Assembly (NCBI RefSeq): GCF_000731795.2
Contig: NZ_JGVK01000022.1
Coordinates: 1 to 64,000, forward strand
Direction of reading: 5' to 3'
Length of the DNA stretch: 64,000 nucleotides
Source: Candidatus Photodesmus blepharonis
GTDB lineage: Bacteria; Pseudomonadota; Gammaproteobacteria; Enterobacterales; Vibrionaceae
The notes beneath the pieces were generated by a model, which worked only from the letters and a program-made list of their open reading frames with translations, made no database searches and was not told the DNA's origin. Below are positions 10,697-21,006 of the stretch, piece by piece (within the stretch, counting starts at the first letter, position 1; each line of letters starts with the position of its first letter). Position numbers and translations under genes: made by a program.

Positions 10697-11110
10697 ATGG
10701 ATATTCGTAAAATTAAGAAGCTTGTCAAATTAATTGAAGAATCTGGTATCGCTGAATTAGAAATTTCTGATGGTGAAGAGTCAATACGCATCAGTCGTGG
10801 TGTTTCGTCTGTGTCTTCTATAGATCCAGTTCAATCTTCATCTTCTTCAGTGTCTCCTTCATCCTCGGCACCATCTGGTCATCAAGTTCTTTCTCCAATA
10901 GTGGGTACTTTCTACAGTTCTCCGAGTCCAAATTCAGAGCCATTTATTAAACTAGGACAACAAGTTATTGTTGGTGAAACATTGTGTATTGTTGAAGCCA
11001 TGAAGATGATGAATCAAATTACGGCTGATAAATCAGGTATTGTGACTGCTATTTTGGTTAACGATGGTCAACTGGTTGAATTTGAACAACCGTTGGTTAT
11101 TATTGAATAA
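10697..11110 (+). CDS. accB: Biotin carboxyl carrier protein of acetyl-CoA carboxylase
   Basis: Carries biotin between the biotin carboxylase (AccC) and the carboxyltransferase in the first step of fatty-acid synthesis. The 137-residue product is shorter than the E. coli protein (156), mainly because the flexible linker (about residues 36-62) is short and almost all Ser and Pro. The C-terminal biotinyl domain contains EAMKMMNQI, with Lys about residue 103 as the biotin site, and the protruding thumb region is present. The N-terminal [22 protein letters not shown] is typical. accC begins 18 bases downstream. Confidence 0.97.
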   Translation: MDIRKIKKLVKLIEESGIAELEISDGEESIRISRGVSSVSSIDPVQSSSSSVSPSSSAPSGHQVLSPIVGTFYSSPSPNSEPFIKLGQQVIVGETLCIVEAMKMMNQITADKSGIVTAILVNDGQLVEFEQPLVIIE

Positions 11111-11128
11111 TAGGAGTTTCCTTTTAAA

Positions 11129-12469
11129 ATGCTAGACAAATTACTTATTGCAAATCGGGGTGAAATTGCGCTTCGTATTCTTCGGGCATGTAAAGAATTG
11201 GGTATCAAAACCGTTGCTACTCATTCAGTAGCTGACCGTGATCTAAAACACGTACTCCTCGCAGACGAAACTGTGTGCATCGGTCCTGCAAGTAGTGTGG
11301 ATAGTTACTTGAATATTCCTCGTATTATTTCAGCCGCAGAAGTGACAGGTGCTGCCGCTATTCATCCTGGTTATGGATTTTTATCAGAAAATGCCGATTT
11401 TGCAGAACAGGTAGAGCACAGTGGTTTTATTTTTGTCGGACCTAAGGCTGAAACTATCCGTATGATGGGAGATAAAGTTTCAGCTATAAATGTAATGAGA
11501 AAAGCTGGTGTTCCTTGTGTTCCTGGTTCGGATGGTTGTTTAAATGATAATGTAACAGAGAATATTGCACATGCTAGACGTATTGGTTACCCAGTAATTA
11601 TTAAAGCATCTGGTGGTGGTGGTGGTCGTGGTATGCGTGTGGTTTACTCTGAAACTGAATTAATTCAGACTATCGCTATGACTCGTTCAGAAGCTAAGGT
11701 TACCTTTAACAATCATGATGTTTACATGGAGAAATTTCTAGAAAATCCTCGTCATGTTGAAGTACAGATTATTGCTGATGGTCAAGGTAGTGTGATCCAT
11801 CTTGGTGAACGTGATTGCTCAATACAGCGTCGTCATCAAAAAGTAGTTGAAGAAGCGCCAGCTCCAGGTATCACTGACGAAATGCGTGAGTATATTGGAA
11901 AGTGTTGTGTAAATGCTTGTATTAAAATTGGATATCGCGGTGTAGGTACTCTTGAGTTCTTGTATGAAGATGGTGAATTTTACTTCATTGAAATGAACAC
12001 TCGTATTCAGGTAGAGCATCCAGTAACTGAAATGGTGACTGGTATTGATCTTGTTAAAGAACAGCTGCGGATTGCTTCAGGTAAGCCTTTATCGTTTAGT
12101 CAAAACGAAATTAAAGTTCGTGGTCATGCTATCGAATGTCGTATCAATGCTGAAGATTCAGTCCATTTTTTTCCGTCACCAGGTACGATAAAATGTTTTC
12201 ATGCGCCTGGCGGTATGGGAGTACGTTGGGAATCGCATATTTATACAGGATACGCAGTACCACCCTACTATGATTCAATGATTGGTAAGTTGATTGTATT
12301 GGGCGAACATCGTGATGTTGCGATTGCTCGTATGAAGAATGCATTGGCCGAAATAATCATTGAGGGTATTGAAACGAATGTTGCATTGCAAGAGTCCATT
12401 ATGAATGACAAAGGTTTTCAACGTGGTGGGACAAATATACACTATTTAGAAAAGAAACTCGGATTTTAA
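11129..12469 (+). CDS. accC: Biotin carboxylase subunit of acetyl-CoA carboxylase
   Basis: ATP-dependent carboxylation of AccB-bound biotin. The 446-residue product is close to the normal 449. The fold is in order: N-terminal [21 protein letters not shown], the ATP-grasp glycine loop [14 protein letters not shown] near residue 160, [31 protein letters not shown], and the metal and catalytic segment [24 protein letters not shown] lies before the ATG. The downstream genes usual in this locus (prmA, dusB, fis) are absent, and dsbD converges from the right 71 bases away. Confidence 0.98.
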   Translation: MLDKLLIANRGEIALRILRACKELGIKTVATHSVADRDLKHVLLADETVCIGPASSVDSYLNIPRIISAAEVTGAAAIHPGYGFLSENADFAEQVEHSGFIFVGPKAETIRMMGDKVSAINVMRKAGVPCVPGSDGCLNDNVTENIAHARRIGYPVIIKASGGGGGRGMRVVYSETELIQTIAMTRSEAKVTFNNHDVYMEKFLENPRHVEVQIIADGQGSVIHLGERDCSIQRRHQKVVEEAPAPGITDEMREYIGKCCVNACIKIGYRGVGTLEFLYEDGEFYFIEMNTRIQVEHPVTEMVTGIDLVKEQLRIASGKPLSFSQNEIKVRGHAIECRINAEDSVHFFPSPGTIKCFHAPGGMGVRWESHIYTGYAVPPYYDSMIGKLIVLGEHRDVAIARMKNALAEIIIEGIETNVALQESIMNDKGFQRGGTNIHYLEKKLGF

Positions 12470-12540
12470 ATGAAAGTCGGTTACTTGTTCTGTTATTTAG
12501 TTTTATATTTTTAGCCTTTAAACAAATGAAACCTAAATAA

Positions 12541-14307
12541 TTAAAGTTTATGGTTCCTTAGGTGTTTTAGAAATGCTTCCGCTTCAATAAAACCGGTGAT
12601 ACGCGCGTTTGGGATATGTTCGCCTTTCGAATTCCAAAATTCGATAGTTGGTAAGCCTAGCACGTTCATATGTTGCGTTAATCCGATACTTTGAGATGAA
12701 TTCTTAGTTATATTTGCTTGAAGTAGAACAAAGGTTTTTAACCTAGCTTTAACGTCAAAATGATCGAAAGTATTTTGTTTTAATGCTTTGCACGCTACAC
12801 ACCAGTCCGAATAAAAATCAAGCATGATTGATTTTTTTTCTTTTTTAGCAAAAAATACCTGTTCTTCCAACTCTTGAATATTGTTTATTTGTGTAAATTC
12901 GATCTTCTGTTCGTTGTTTATCAAGGCATCTTTTTTTTGCTGAAAGAAAAAATTCATTGTAGGCTGTGCTGATATAAACAAGCCCGATATGGCGATAATG
13001 ACGATTATGTTTTGTTTCCAAGTGCTAATTAGCAGTTTGTTTTTAATGTAATAAAGCCAAATAGAAGTTGTTAAACCGAGCAATGACCATAGCACAGTAA
13101 TCCACATGTCTTGTAAAATTCGTTCTAGTAGAAAGATGCACATAGCAAGTAGAAGAAAGCCCAATAGCACTTTGATTGCACTATTCCAAGCACTTGTTTT
13201 CGGAAGCAACTTATTGCCTAACACTGCAGTAAGCATAAGTGGAGTACCCATACCTGTTCCTAGTGCATACAGTGAAATTCCTCCAGTGAATATATCACCG
13301 CTTTGTGTAAGATAAAGCAATGCTCCAGAAAGTGGAGGTGTGGTACATGGTGAGCAAACTAAACCCGATATCACACCCATATTAAATACCCTGAACGCAC
13401 TGCTACTTTTCTGATTATTGCTGATATTTCTCACCCAAACTTGCATATTATTTGGTAATTGGAGATTATACAAACCGAACATTGATGCAGCAAGAGCAAC
13501 AAATATGGTACTTAGAGTAATTAATGCATACGGATGTTGCATTGTTGCTTGAAATTGTATGCCTAAAGAAGCAGTGGTTAAACCAAGCAAAGAATAGGTC
13601 AATGCCATGCCTTGTACGTAAGTAAATGATAAGGCTAGCGCTCGAGTGTGACTAATGTTATTGCCTAATATGATAGTTGTTAAAATTGGATACATTGGTA
13701 GTACACAAGGAGTAAAAGCGAGACCAAAACCTAGAACGAAAAATAATAGAGGTGTCCACCAGTATTTAGCTAATTTATTTGCTAAATGGTTTTGTTGAGT
13801 ATTTGAAATAATTTGCGTTGTCGTATTTTTTTCTTTAGGTTTTAGAGTGTTATTCCGAAAACTTTTGATGGGTACTATATGAGTTTCAGGAGGATAGCAA
13901 AAACCAGTTTTAGCGCAACTTTGGTACTGGACAACCAAATGTGCTCCTTTTTGATAATTATATAATGGTACTTTGATCATTAGTGGTTCAGAATAGATGT
14001 GGATTTCCTCAAGGAACTCGTTTGTGTAAAGTTGACCTTGAGGCATTTCGATATTCCTAATCGCAATTTTGTTACCAGTAATGGAAATACTTGATTGATA
14101 GAGATAGTAATTTTTTTTTACTTTCCAATTTAAGAAAATTTGATTGTTTTTTTGATAGAAGTTAAAGGGAACAGCTAATTTAATAGGGAGGAATTTATTG
14201 TTTTTGAGTATAGGGTTCAAGGCACTGTCTTCGCTATTATGCGTTGAAAACGTAGATTGTGCAGAAAAAGATAAAAGAAAAATGAGTAACGAGATAATTA
14301 ATTGCAT
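12541..14307 (-). CDS. dsbD: Thiol:disulfide interchange protein DsbD
   Basis: Moves electrons from cytoplasmic thioredoxin to periplasmic DsbC, DsbG and cytochrome maturation proteins. The 588-residue product has all three modules. After a signal peptide comes the periplasmic alpha domain with its cysteine pair in CAKTGFCYPPE. Then comes an eight-segment membrane beta domain with cysteines in FTPCVLPMYP and GLVCSPCTTPP. Last is a thioredoxin-like gamma domain with WCVACK. All six redox cysteines are therefore visible. It is a single-gene unit, convergent with accC and 112 bases from pyrI. The start ATG at 14307 leads directly into the signal sequence. Confidence 0.96.
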   Translation of the reverse strand: MQLIISLLIFLLSFSAQSTFSTHNSEDSALNPILKNNKFLPIKLAVPFNFYQKNNQIFLNWKVKKNYYLYQSSISITGNKIAIRNIEMPQGQLYTNEFLEEIHIYSEPLMIKVPLYNYQKGAHLVVQYQSCAKTGFCYPPETHIVPIKSFRNNTLKPKEKNTTTQIISNTQQNHLANKLAKYWWTPLLFFVLGFGLAFTPCVLPMYPILTTIILGNNISHTRALALSFTYVQGMALTYSLLGLTTASLGIQFQATMQHPYALITLSTIFVALAASMFGLYNLQLPNNMQVWVRNISNNQKSSSAFRVFNMGVISGLVCSPCTTPPLSGALLYLTQSGDIFTGGISLYALGTGMGTPLMLTAVLGNKLLPKTSAWNSAIKVLLGFLLLAMCIFLLERILQDMWITVLWSLLGLTTSIWLYYIKNKLLISTWKQNIIVIIAISGLFISAQPTMNFFFQQKKDALINNEQKIEFTQINNIQELEEQVFFAKKEKKSIMLDFYSDWCVACKALKQNTFDHFDVKARLKTFVLLQANITKNSSQSIGLTQHMNVLGLPTIEFWNSKGEHIPNARITGFIEAEAFLKHLRNHKL

Positions 14308-14419
14308 ACAAATAATGATTGAGGTAAAAATATGGACGTACTAGCCAAGTTAGATTATTTTATAGGCAAATCTACATGCGATACAAATTTTACGCAATAA
14401 TAAGGGAAATAATCCGCTT

Positions 14420-14884
14420 TTATCGAGTTTCTGTCATAATTTCACGAGAAAATACTTTTTCGCAATAGTGGCATTTCAGTTGTACATTTTCGTTTTTCAT
14501 CCAGACTGAAAAACGACTTTCCACAGGTTCTCCATGAGAAATACAGTTGCTATTTGGACATTCAAATACACTATTTATTCGTTTTGGCAACGTTAACATA
14601 AGCTTATCAACCACTTTGTATTCTTTTATTTGATTGACTGTTGCTTTTGGTGCGTATAATGCTAGTTGATTAGCTTGCTCTTTAGTTAAAAAAATATTTT
14701 CAATTTTAATTAGATCTTTGTAACTTAATTCTGAAGATGGTAAATTTAGTCCAATAGTGATACGCTCATCCGTTTTGTGCATTTTAAATAGTTTAAGGAT
14801 TTTAATTCCGACATGAGCAGGAATATGATCGATTACAGTACCGTTACAAATTGCTTCAACTTGCAGTTGAGTTTGCTTAATCAT
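14420..14884 (-). CDS. pyrI: Aspartate carbamoyltransferase regulatory chain
   Basis: Binds ATP and CTP and confers allosteric control on the PyrB catalytic trimers. The 154-residue product has the N-terminal nucleotide-binding domain ([19 protein letters not shown]) and a C-terminal zinc domain with four cysteines in FECPNSNC and [10 protein letters not shown]. Length is normal. The ATG at 14884 follows AGGAGAG. It lies 16 bases after pyrB, so the two are one operon. Keeping the regulatory chain in a reduced genome means feedback control of pyrimidine synthesis is probably still useful. Confidence 0.97.
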   Translation of the reverse strand: MIKQTQLQVEAICNGTVIDHIPAHVGIKILKLFKMHKTDERITIGLNLPSSELSYKDLIKIENIFLTKEQANQLALYAPKATVNQIKEYKVVDKLMLTLPKRINSVFECPNSNCISHGEPVESRFSVWMKNENVQLKCHYCEKVFSREIMTETR

Positions 14885-14900
14885 AATTCTCTCCTAACTC

Positions 14901-15830
14901 TCAGAGATTGTTGTTCAGAACTAGAGCCAATAGAGCTTTGCGTGCATAAACGCCATTCTCTGCTTGCTCAAAATAGTAAGCGTGCGAAGTTTGATCGACA
15001 TTAGTGGCGATTTCGTCTATGCGAGGTAATGGATGTAATACCTTCATGTTATGACGTGCATTTTTTAGTGACTCTTTGGTTAAAATATAATCTGATCTAA
15101 TATGTGCATATTCAGACTCATCAAAACGTTCTTTTTGTATACGTGTCATATACAGTACGTCAAGTTCCGGGATTACTTCTTCAATGCTGCTATGCTTGCT
15201 GTAAGTTATATCAGTTTCGCTAAGTTCTTGACAAATATAATCGGGCATTGCCAACACTTCTGGAGAGATAAAGAAAAATCGTGAACCGTTGAATTTGGAT
15301 AGTGCCTGAGCCAGCGAGTGCACAGTACGGCCGTATTTTAAATCTCCAACAAATGCAATATTTAGGTTATCAAGTGTGCTTTGTGTTTCGTAAACTGAGA
15401 AGAGATCTGATAAGGTTTGGCTTGGATGTTGGTTAGCGCCATCACCGGCGTTAATAACAGGCACGTTTTGGGAAAATTCAGATGCTAGACGTGCGGCGCC
15501 TTCTTGTGGATGACGAATCACAAATGCATCGACATACGAAGATATTACTCGAATAGAGTCAGCTAAGGTTTCCCCTTTGTTTGTCAACGAGATATTAGAG
15601 CCATTATCAAATCCGACGATAGTTCCACCTAAACGTTGTACCGCTGTTTCAAAAGATAGACGAGTGCGTGTTGAAGGTTCAAAGAAACAGCTCGCTATCA
15701 CCTTGTTTTTTAATAACTCTGGACTTGATTTTGCTTTGAATTTTTTAGTGGTGTTGATCACCATCTCTAGCTCACTACGAGCTAGTTCTGGAATGGAGAT
15801 TATATGCTTGTTAAACAACGAATGAGCCAC
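14901..15830 (-). CDS. pyrB: Aspartate carbamoyltransferase catalytic chain
   Basis: Joins carbamoyl phosphate and aspartate, the committed step of pyrimidine synthesis. The 309-residue product has the carbamoyl-phosphate loop [12 protein letters not shown] near residue 52, [16 protein letters not shown], the aspartate-domain segment TRIQKERF and HPLPRIDEI. The start is GTG at 15830 ([13 protein letters not shown]), with GCGGAA upstream. No pyrL-type leader peptide was found in the short untranslated stretch I examined. The promoter should lie in the gap shared with the lux operon. Confidence 0.97.
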   Translation of the reverse strand: MAHSLFNKHIISIPELARSELEMVINTTKKFKAKSSPELLKNKVIASCFFEPSTRTRLSFETAVQRLGGTIVGFDNGSNISLTNKGETLADSIRVISSYVDAFVIRHPQEGAARLASEFSQNVPVINAGDGANQHPSQTLSDLFSVYETQSTLDNLNIAFVGDLKYGRTVHSLAQALSKFNGSRFFFISPEVLAMPDYICQELSETDITYSKHSSIEEVIPELDVLYMTRIQKERFDESEYAHIRSDYILTKESLKNARHNMKVLHPLPRIDEIATNVDQTSHAYYFEQAENGVYARKALLALVLNNNL

Positions 15831-16131
15831 AACAGTTCCGCCTTATCTACATTTAAAGAGCTAGCTGGGATTATCGAAAAATATAACTTGTTATTTCGCT
15901 TTTTAAAATTCAGAAGTAAACAAGCTCAATGGATTCTACTAATAAAAATTTAATTTTCAACAATTTCTCTAGCGTATTTTATTTTTGCGAGTTTTTATTT
16001 GGATTTTCTATTTAGTCTATGGATATTTGAGAAGAGGTGTTCGATCATGATAGTTGTTAACTAAGTAAATCAGTAATTTCTACCATACGCATACTTATAA
16101 TTAGAGAATATCTATAATTCAAAAATTAAAG

Positions 16132-16152
16132 ATTGATATAAATTTTATCTAT
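16132..16152. promoter_or_regulatory. Imperfect palindrome resembling a LuxR/LitR/HapR-type site
   Basis: ATTGATATAAATTTTATCTAT matches its own reverse complement at 16 of 20 non-central positions. The outer half-sites ATTGATA and TATCTAT resemble the arms of the V. harveyi LuxR (TetR-type) consensus TTATTGATAAA/TTTATCAATAA, but the spacer is about three bases longer. It lies about 265 bases before luxC. Treat as a lead, not a site. Confidence 0.25.
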
Positions 16153-16225
16153 CTGCCTATTTTGTTAAATACGAGATATGTTTCCGGAGTTGAAATTTAA
16201 TTTGTGCATCGGTTAAAGAGCGATC

Positions 16226-16245
16226 CTCCTTAGTTTAACTAGGAG
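16226..16245. promoter_or_regulatory. Near-palindrome in the lux control region
   Basis: CTCCTTAGTTTAACTAGGAG pairs CTCC(T)TAGTT with AACTAGGAG, one base bulged. It contains slightly more GC than its surroundings and lies about 172 bases before luxC. It could be an operator; the loop is too short for an RNA hairpin. Confidence 0.25.
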
Positions 16246-16417
16246 ATAATGCGCGTGTTGTGTAGTAATTGAATTAAAAAATTAATGATTAATATCATAT
16301 TTAAAATAGCAAAATATGCAGAGTAAGATCGAATTTAATAATTATTCATGAATAATGTGTTGATCTAAATTTAAATCAAACCACAATAAAAACTAGGTTT
16401 TCGGTTTGGATTCACAA

Positions 16418-17860
16418 ATGGAAAAGAAAGTACCCTTCGTATTAAATGGGATCATGTATCAACCTTCTAGCGCAAACGACAGAGAGCTAGTTGTCAATGG
16501 TCACTTCGTAAAGGTTCCTCTGTTTAGCAAGGAGGTTGTTGATGCGATTAAAAGCTCTAAAAAAATTGAGGAATTGGAGCTGCATTCCATTATAAATTTC
16601 TTGTATACTGTTGGTCAGCGTTGGAAAAGCGAAGAGTATTCGAGACGAAGAAGTTACATAAGAGATTTAGTGAAGTTCATGGGTTATTCAAAGCAAATGG
16701 CTAAGTTAGAGGCCAATTGGATATCCATGATACTATGTTCAAAAAGTGCTTTGTACGATATTGTTAGCAGTGATCTGGGATCGCGGCACATTGTCGATGA
16801 GTGGATACCCCAGGGGGAGTGCTATGTAAAAGCCTTTCCGAAAGGAAAGTCTGTTCACTTGCTAGCTGGAAACGTTCCCTTGTCTGGGATCACTTCCATT
16901 GTGCGCGCGATTATCACTAAGAATCAGTGTATTGTCAAGGTCTCTTCCTCCGATCCATTTACTCCAACTGCATTAGCCATGAGTTTCATTGATGTCGATC
17001 CAGATCACCCAGTTACTCGTTCTTTATCTATAGTTCATTGGTCGCACGCACACAGGGGAGATCTGAGTTTAGCTGTACAAATATTGGGTGAAGCTGATGT
17101 TGTTATAGCTTGGGGAGGAGAGGATGCCATTGAGTGGGCAGTTAAGCATACTCCACCCCATATCGATTTGATTAAATTTGGACCAAAGCAAAGTCTTAGT
17201 ATTATAGATGATCCTAGAGATCTAGAAGCTGCAGCGAGCGGTGTAGCACATGATGTTTGTTTTTATGATCAACAAGCGTGTTTTTCGACACAAAATGTTT
17301 ACTTTGTTGGTGAAAATTTTTGTGAATTTAAGAAGAAATTACAATCTAAACTAAGTTTATATGCCAATATTTTACCTAAAGCAGAGCAGAATTTTGATAG
17401 TAAAGTGGCATTCTCTTTGATGGAAAAAGAATGTTTGTTTGCTGGATATGTCGTAGATGTCGGAGAAAATCAAAGTTGGATGATGGTTGAGTCACCGGCT
17501 GGTTTGTTAAAAAATCAACCCTTAGGCCGCTGTGTTTATGTCCATCATGTTTCGGATGTTAGGGACGCTTATAGTTATGTCAGGAAATATATGACTCAGA
17601 CAGTGTCCATATACCCTTGGGAATCATCTTTCAAATATAGGGATGAATTAGCCAGTTGTGGTGCAGAAAGAATTGTTGAATCAGGAATGAATAATATATT
17701 TAGGGTGGGTGGTGCTCATGACACGATGCGCCCCCTGCAACGTTTAGTCCGGTTTGTCTCGCAGGAAAGGCCATTTAATTTTACAACGAAAGACGTTGCT
17801 GTTGAGATTGAACAAACGAGGTTCTTAGAAGAGGATAAATTCCTCGTTTTCGTACCGTAG
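16418..17860 (+). CDS. luxC: LuxC, acyl-CoA/acyl-protein reductase of the luminescence operon
   Basis: The reductase of the fatty acid reductase complex. It reduces the activated acyl group with NADPH to the long-chain aldehyde consumed by luciferase. The 480-residue product has long identities with V. fischeri LuxC, such as [37 protein letters not shown] and the ending [13 protein letters not shown]. The acyl-accepting cysteine is the one in QQACFS, about residue 288. I choose the ATG at 16418 ([11 protein letters not shown]) because it matches LuxC starts; a TTG at 16406 would add four residues. GGA lies seven bases upstream. First gene of luxCDABEG. Confidence 0.98.
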   Translation: MEKKVPFVLNGIMYQPSSANDRELVVNGHFVKVPLFSKEVVDAIKSSKKIEELELHSIINFLYTVGQRWKSEEYSRRRSYIRDLVKFMGYSKQMAKLEANWISMILCSKSALYDIVSSDLGSRHIVDEWIPQGECYVKAFPKGKSVHLLAGNVPLSGITSIVRAIITKNQCIVKVSSSDPFTPTALAMSFIDVDPDHPVTRSLSIVHWSHAHRGDLSLAVQILGEADVVIAWGGEDAIEWAVKHTPPHIDLIKFGPKQSLSIIDDPRDLEAAASGVAHDVCFYDQQACFSTQNVYFVGENFCEFKKKLQSKLSLYANILPKAEQNFDSKVAFSLMEKECLFAGYVVDVGENQSWMMVESPAGLLKNQPLGRCVYVHHVSDVRDAYSYVRKYMTQTVSIYPWESSFKYRDELASCGAERIVESGMNNIFRVGGAHDTMRPLQRLVRFVSQERPFNFTTKDVAVEIEQTRFLEEDKFLVFVP

Positions 17861-17876
17861 CATGGAAGAACATTAT

Positions 17877-18794
17877 ATGAGTAATGGGTTTGTCAATTCT
17901 ACAATTGATCATGTGATTAAGATGAACGACAAAGAAATCCGGGTTTGGGAAACTTTATCTAAAGAAGGATCACCCAAGAGGAACAAGATAATACTGATTT
18001 CATCTGGGTTTACTAGGCGTATGGATCATTTTTCAGGTTTAGCTGAGTATCTGTCAAGTAATGGTTTTCGAGTTGTGCGTTATGACTCTCTCGATCATGT
18101 TGGTTTAAGCACTGGCGATATTGATGAATTTACTATGACGGTTGGTAAGCAAAGTTTGTTGGCTGTGGTTAGGTGGCTGAATGATAAGAACATTTATGAC
18201 ATTGGTTTGATCGCCGCTAGTCTTGCTGCAAGGATTGCTTATGAGATCATTTCTGAGGTTCGTCTTTCTTTTTTAATTACAGCTGTTGGTGTAGTAAATT
18301 TGCGGGATACTTTGAAAAGAGCACTAGGTCTTGATTATTTAAACTTCCCTATTGGAGAATTGCCTGATGATTTAGAATTTGAAGGGCATCGTTTAGGAGC
18401 TAAGGCTTTTGTTCATGATTGTTATGCGCATCGTTGGCAGGATTTTTCCTCTACTGTGCAGAACGTAAGAGGCCTTTGTGCTCCGTTTATTACTTTTATT
18501 GCCAGCAATGATTCTTGGGTAAAGCAAGAAGAGGTTTTTGAAATGTTATCGAATATTTCCAGCGATTATAAGGTTTATTCTTTCTTTGGTGCTTCTCACA
18601 ATTTGGGAGGGAATTTTGTTGTGTTAAGGAGTTTTTATCAATCCATAACAAAAGCTGCAATTGCCTTAGAAAAAGGAAGTCTAAATCTCGATGCTGACAT
18701 ATATGAGCCTAAATTTGAACAGATTACTGTTACAACAGTTAATGAGCGTAGGATGAGAGCTCAAATAGAGAATCAATCTCTAGCCGTCTCCTAA
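17877..18794 (+). CDS. luxD: LuxD, acyl transferase (thioesterase) of the luminescence operon
   Basis: Releases myristic acid from acyl-ACP to feed the LuxC/LuxE reductase. The alpha/beta hydrolase shows its nucleophile in [14 protein letters not shown] (Ser about residue 115), the Asp in [12 protein letters not shown] and the His in [10 protein letters not shown]. These correspond to the known Ser-Asp-His triad. An in-frame ATG at 17862 exists, but GGAAG overlapping it lies eight bases before the ATG at 17877, and LuxD homologues start near the latter, so I use 17877. The gene begins 16 bases after the luxC stop codon. Length is about 305 residues, as usual. Confidence 0.98.
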   Translation: MSNGFVNSTIDHVIKMNDKEIRVWETLSKEGSPKRNKIILISSGFTRRMDHFSGLAEYLSSNGFRVVRYDSLDHVGLSTGDIDEFTMTVGKQSLLAVVRWLNDKNIYDIGLIAASLAARIAYEIISEVRLSFLITAVGVVNLRDTLKRALGLDYLNFPIGELPDDLEFEGHRLGAKAFVHDCYAHRWQDFSSTVQNVRGLCAPFITFIASNDSWVKQEEVFEMLSNISSDYKVYSFFGASHNLGGNFVVLRSFYQSITKAAIALEKGSLNLDADIYEPKFEQITVTTVNERRMRAQIENQSLAVS

Positions 18795-18840
18795 TATAGT
18801 TTCTATAGGGACAGCGTTTATCAAAACAAGGAATGAAAAA

Positions 18841-19914
18841 ATGAAATTTGGAAACTTTTTACTTACTTATCAGCCTCCTCAACTCGATCAAACTGAGGTC
18901 ATTAAACGCATGGTCAATTTGGGTAGGGCTTCGGAATCATGTGGCTTTGACACGGTATGGTTGCTAGAGCATCACTTCACTGAGTTTGGTTTACTCGGTA
19001 ATCCTTATGTTGCAGCAGCTAATTTGCTTGGTGCAACCAAAACGTTGAATGTTGGTACTGCTGCTGTTGTGTTACCGACTGCCCATCCAGTGCGTCAACT
19101 TGAAGATGTGAATCTTCTTGATCAAATGTCGAAAGGTCGTTTTAAGTTCGGGATTTGTCGAGGTTTATATAACAAGGATTTCCGCGTTTTCGGAACTGAC
19201 ATGGATAATAGTCGCGAACTTATGAACTGTTGGTACGATATCATGGTTGAGGGCATGGAAAAAGGTTCTGTTTCTTCAGAGAGCGAACATATTAAATTTC
19301 CTGAAGTTACTGTTGGTCCGAATTCCTATATTGAACGGGGTGCTCCAGTGTATGTAGTGGCAGAGTCTGCTTCAACTACTGAATGGGCTGCAGAAAGAGG
19401 GTTGCCTATGATTCTAAGCTGGATTATCAATCTCAATGAAAAGAAAGCTCAACTTGATCTTTACAATGAAGTTGCGCTTGAACATGGTCATGATATTTCG
19501 AAGATTGATCATTGTTTATCTTATATTACATCAGTCCAGCATGATAGCAATCAAGCCAAAGATACGTGTCGTGATTTTTTAGGGCATTGGTATGATTCTT
19601 ATCTTAACGCTACCACAATATTTGACGATTCAGACCAAACTAAGGGTTACGATTTTAATAAAGGTCAGTGGCGAGATTTTGTCTTAAAAGGGCATAAGGA
19701 TACCAACCGTCGTATTGATTACAGCTATGACATTAATCCTGTTGGAACACCAGAGGAGTGCATTAATATTATTCAGTCTGATATAGATGAAACTGGTATT
19801 AGTAATATTTGTTGTGGGTTCGAAGCTAATGGTGGCGAAGAGGATATCATTGCTTCAATGCAGCTTTTCCAGTCTGATGTTATGCCGCATCTAAAAGAAA
19901 GAAGCAAGCATTAA
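18841..19914 (+). CDS. luxA: Bacterial luciferase alpha chain
   Basis: Catalytic subunit of the flavin monooxygenase that oxidises FMNH2 and a long-chain aldehyde with O2 to give blue-green light. The 357-residue TIM-barrel protein starts [13 protein letters not shown]. It has the active-site His44 in LLEHHF and the reactive Cys106 in [16 protein letters not shown]. The long loop of about residues 260-290 that is specific to alpha chains is present ([17 protein letters not shown]), so the chain looks functional. AAGGA precedes the ATG. luxB follows after 25 bases; the two chains form the heterodimer. Confidence 0.99.
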   Translation: MKFGNFLLTYQPPQLDQTEVIKRMVNLGRASESCGFDTVWLLEHHFTEFGLLGNPYVAAANLLGATKTLNVGTAAVVLPTAHPVRQLEDVNLLDQMSKGRFKFGICRGLYNKDFRVFGTDMDNSRELMNCWYDIMVEGMEKGSVSSESEHIKFPEVTVGPNSYIERGAPVYVVAESASTTEWAAERGLPMILSWIINLNEKKAQLDLYNEVALEHGHDISKIDHCLSYITSVQHDSNQAKDTCRDFLGHWYDSYLNATTIFDDSDQTKGYDFNKGQWRDFVLKGHKDTNRRIDYSYDINPVGTPEECINIIQSDIDETGISNICCGFEANGGEEDIIASMQLFQSDVMPHLKERSKH

Positions 19915-19939
19915 CCATCTAGGATAAAAGGGGTTACGT

Positions 19940-20914
19940 ATGAAATTCGGATTATTTTTTCAAAACTTTCTTACTGAGAATCAGTCGTCGGAGGTAGTTT
20001 TAGATCGTATGATAGAAATTGCCACTTATGTCGACGAATTGAATTTTGAGCAAATTTCTGTCTATGAAAACCATTTTTCGCCTAATGGAATTGTAGGGGC
20101 TCCATTGACTGTGTCTGGTTTCCTATTGGGTTTAACCAAAAAGATAAAAATTGGTTCGCTGAATCATATTTTAACTACTCATCATCCTGTCCGATCAGCA
20201 GAGGAGGCTTGTTTGCTTGATCAGATGAGTGAAGGACGTTTTATCTTTGGTTTTTCCGATTGTGAAAAAGAGAGTGAAATGGCGTTTTTCAATCGTCAAT
20301 TAGATTCTCAAGAGCAGATCTTTAATGCTTGTTATGATATTATCAGTGAATCCTTTAGCACTGGTTATTGTCATCCTGATAATGACTTTTTTAATTTTCC
20401 TAAAATATCTGTCAACCCGCACGCTTTTACCCCAGGTGGACCCTTACAGTATGTAACAGCTAGTAGCTCAAAGGTTGTTGAATGGGCAGCTAAGAAAGCT
20501 CTTCCATTGATATTTAAATGGGATGATAGCAATCAAACTAGATCTCAGTATGTTGAGCAATATAAGGCTGCAGCGCTGAGATTTGGAGTAGATGTCACTA
20601 ATGTGGGACATCAACTGACGTTGATGGTTAATGAAAATTCTGATAGTGCAGTTGCTAAGCAGGAATCTAGAGAGTACTTTTCTGCTTTCGTTAAGGAGAT
20701 GTATCCTTCTGTTGAACATGAAGAAAAATTGGAAGAGCTTATTGCTGAAAATGCGATTGGTAATTGCGATGAATGTCTTGAGGCAAGTAAATTGGCGTTA
20801 GAGAAATCAGGAGCCTCACGGTTACTGATGTCGTTTGAGTCTATTAAGAATCTTGCACATCAAAAGTCGGTTATCAATTTAATTAATGAAAATATTGGCA
20901 AGTATCATATGTGA
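19940..20914 (+). CDS. luxB: Bacterial luciferase beta chain
   Basis: Non-catalytic partner that stabilises the luciferase alpha chain. The 324-residue protein begins MKFGLFFQNFLTE and aligns with LuxA throughout, but lacks the active-site Cys (FGFSDCEKESE in its place) and the long alpha-chain loop, as expected for a beta chain. It has VYENHFSPNGIVGAP and LDQMSEGRFIFGF. AAAAGGGG precedes the ATG. No luxF gene, which some Photobacterium species have after luxB, follows; instead a hairpin lies before luxE. Confidence 0.99.
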   Translation: MKFGLFFQNFLTENQSSEVVLDRMIEIATYVDELNFEQISVYENHFSPNGIVGAPLTVSGFLLGLTKKIKIGSLNHILTTHHPVRSAEEACLLDQMSEGRFIFGFSDCEKESEMAFFNRQLDSQEQIFNACYDIISESFSTGYCHPDNDFFNFPKISVNPHAFTPGGPLQYVTASSSKVVEWAAKKALPLIFKWDDSNQTRSQYVEQYKAAALRFGVDVTNVGHQLTLMVNENSDSAVAKQESREYFSAFVKEMYPSVEHEEKLEELIAENAIGNCDECLEASKLALEKSGASRLLMSFESIKNLAHQKSVINLINENIGKYHM

Positions 20915-20941
20915 TTTTGCCAAGAAACTCTGTACTCCAAA

Positions 20942-20972
20942 GGGCGGTGGTAGCTTAGTTTTATCACTGCCC
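20942..20972 (+). other. 11-bp RNA hairpin between luxB and luxE
   Basis: GGGCGGTGGTA (20942-20952) pairs with TATCACTGCCC (20962-20972) over 11 base pairs, two of them G-U in RNA, around a nine-base loop. It is far more GC-rich than its surroundings. No T-run follows directly, so it is not a simple terminator. It could be a processing or stability element, or a partial attenuator that sets LuxE below LuxAB. It lies where luxF sits in some Photobacterium operons. Confidence 0.65.
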
Positions 20973-21006
20973 GCGCGTTGTTATTTTTCACTTTAGGATG
21001 AAACTT

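Larger units (their letters stand above)
15831..16417. promoter_or_regulatory. Divergent control region between pyrB and luxC
   Basis: A 587-base AT-rich non-coding interval that must drive lux rightwards and pyrBI leftwards. No luxR or luxI gene and no 20-base lux box of the V. fischeri type was found. Two possible operators are listed separately (16132-16152 and 16226-16245). TGTGTTGATCT near 16356 resembles only the left half of a CRP site. I could not assign a -35/-10 pair with confidence. Confidence 0.6.

Noticed and set aside
15831-16417. V. fischeri-type lux box
   Set aside because: No 20-base ACCTGTAGGATCGTACAGGT-like palindrome occurs.
20915-21006. Vestigial luxF between luxB and luxE
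   Set aside because: The interval is only 92 bases and no luciferase-like translation was found; it contains a hairpin instead.
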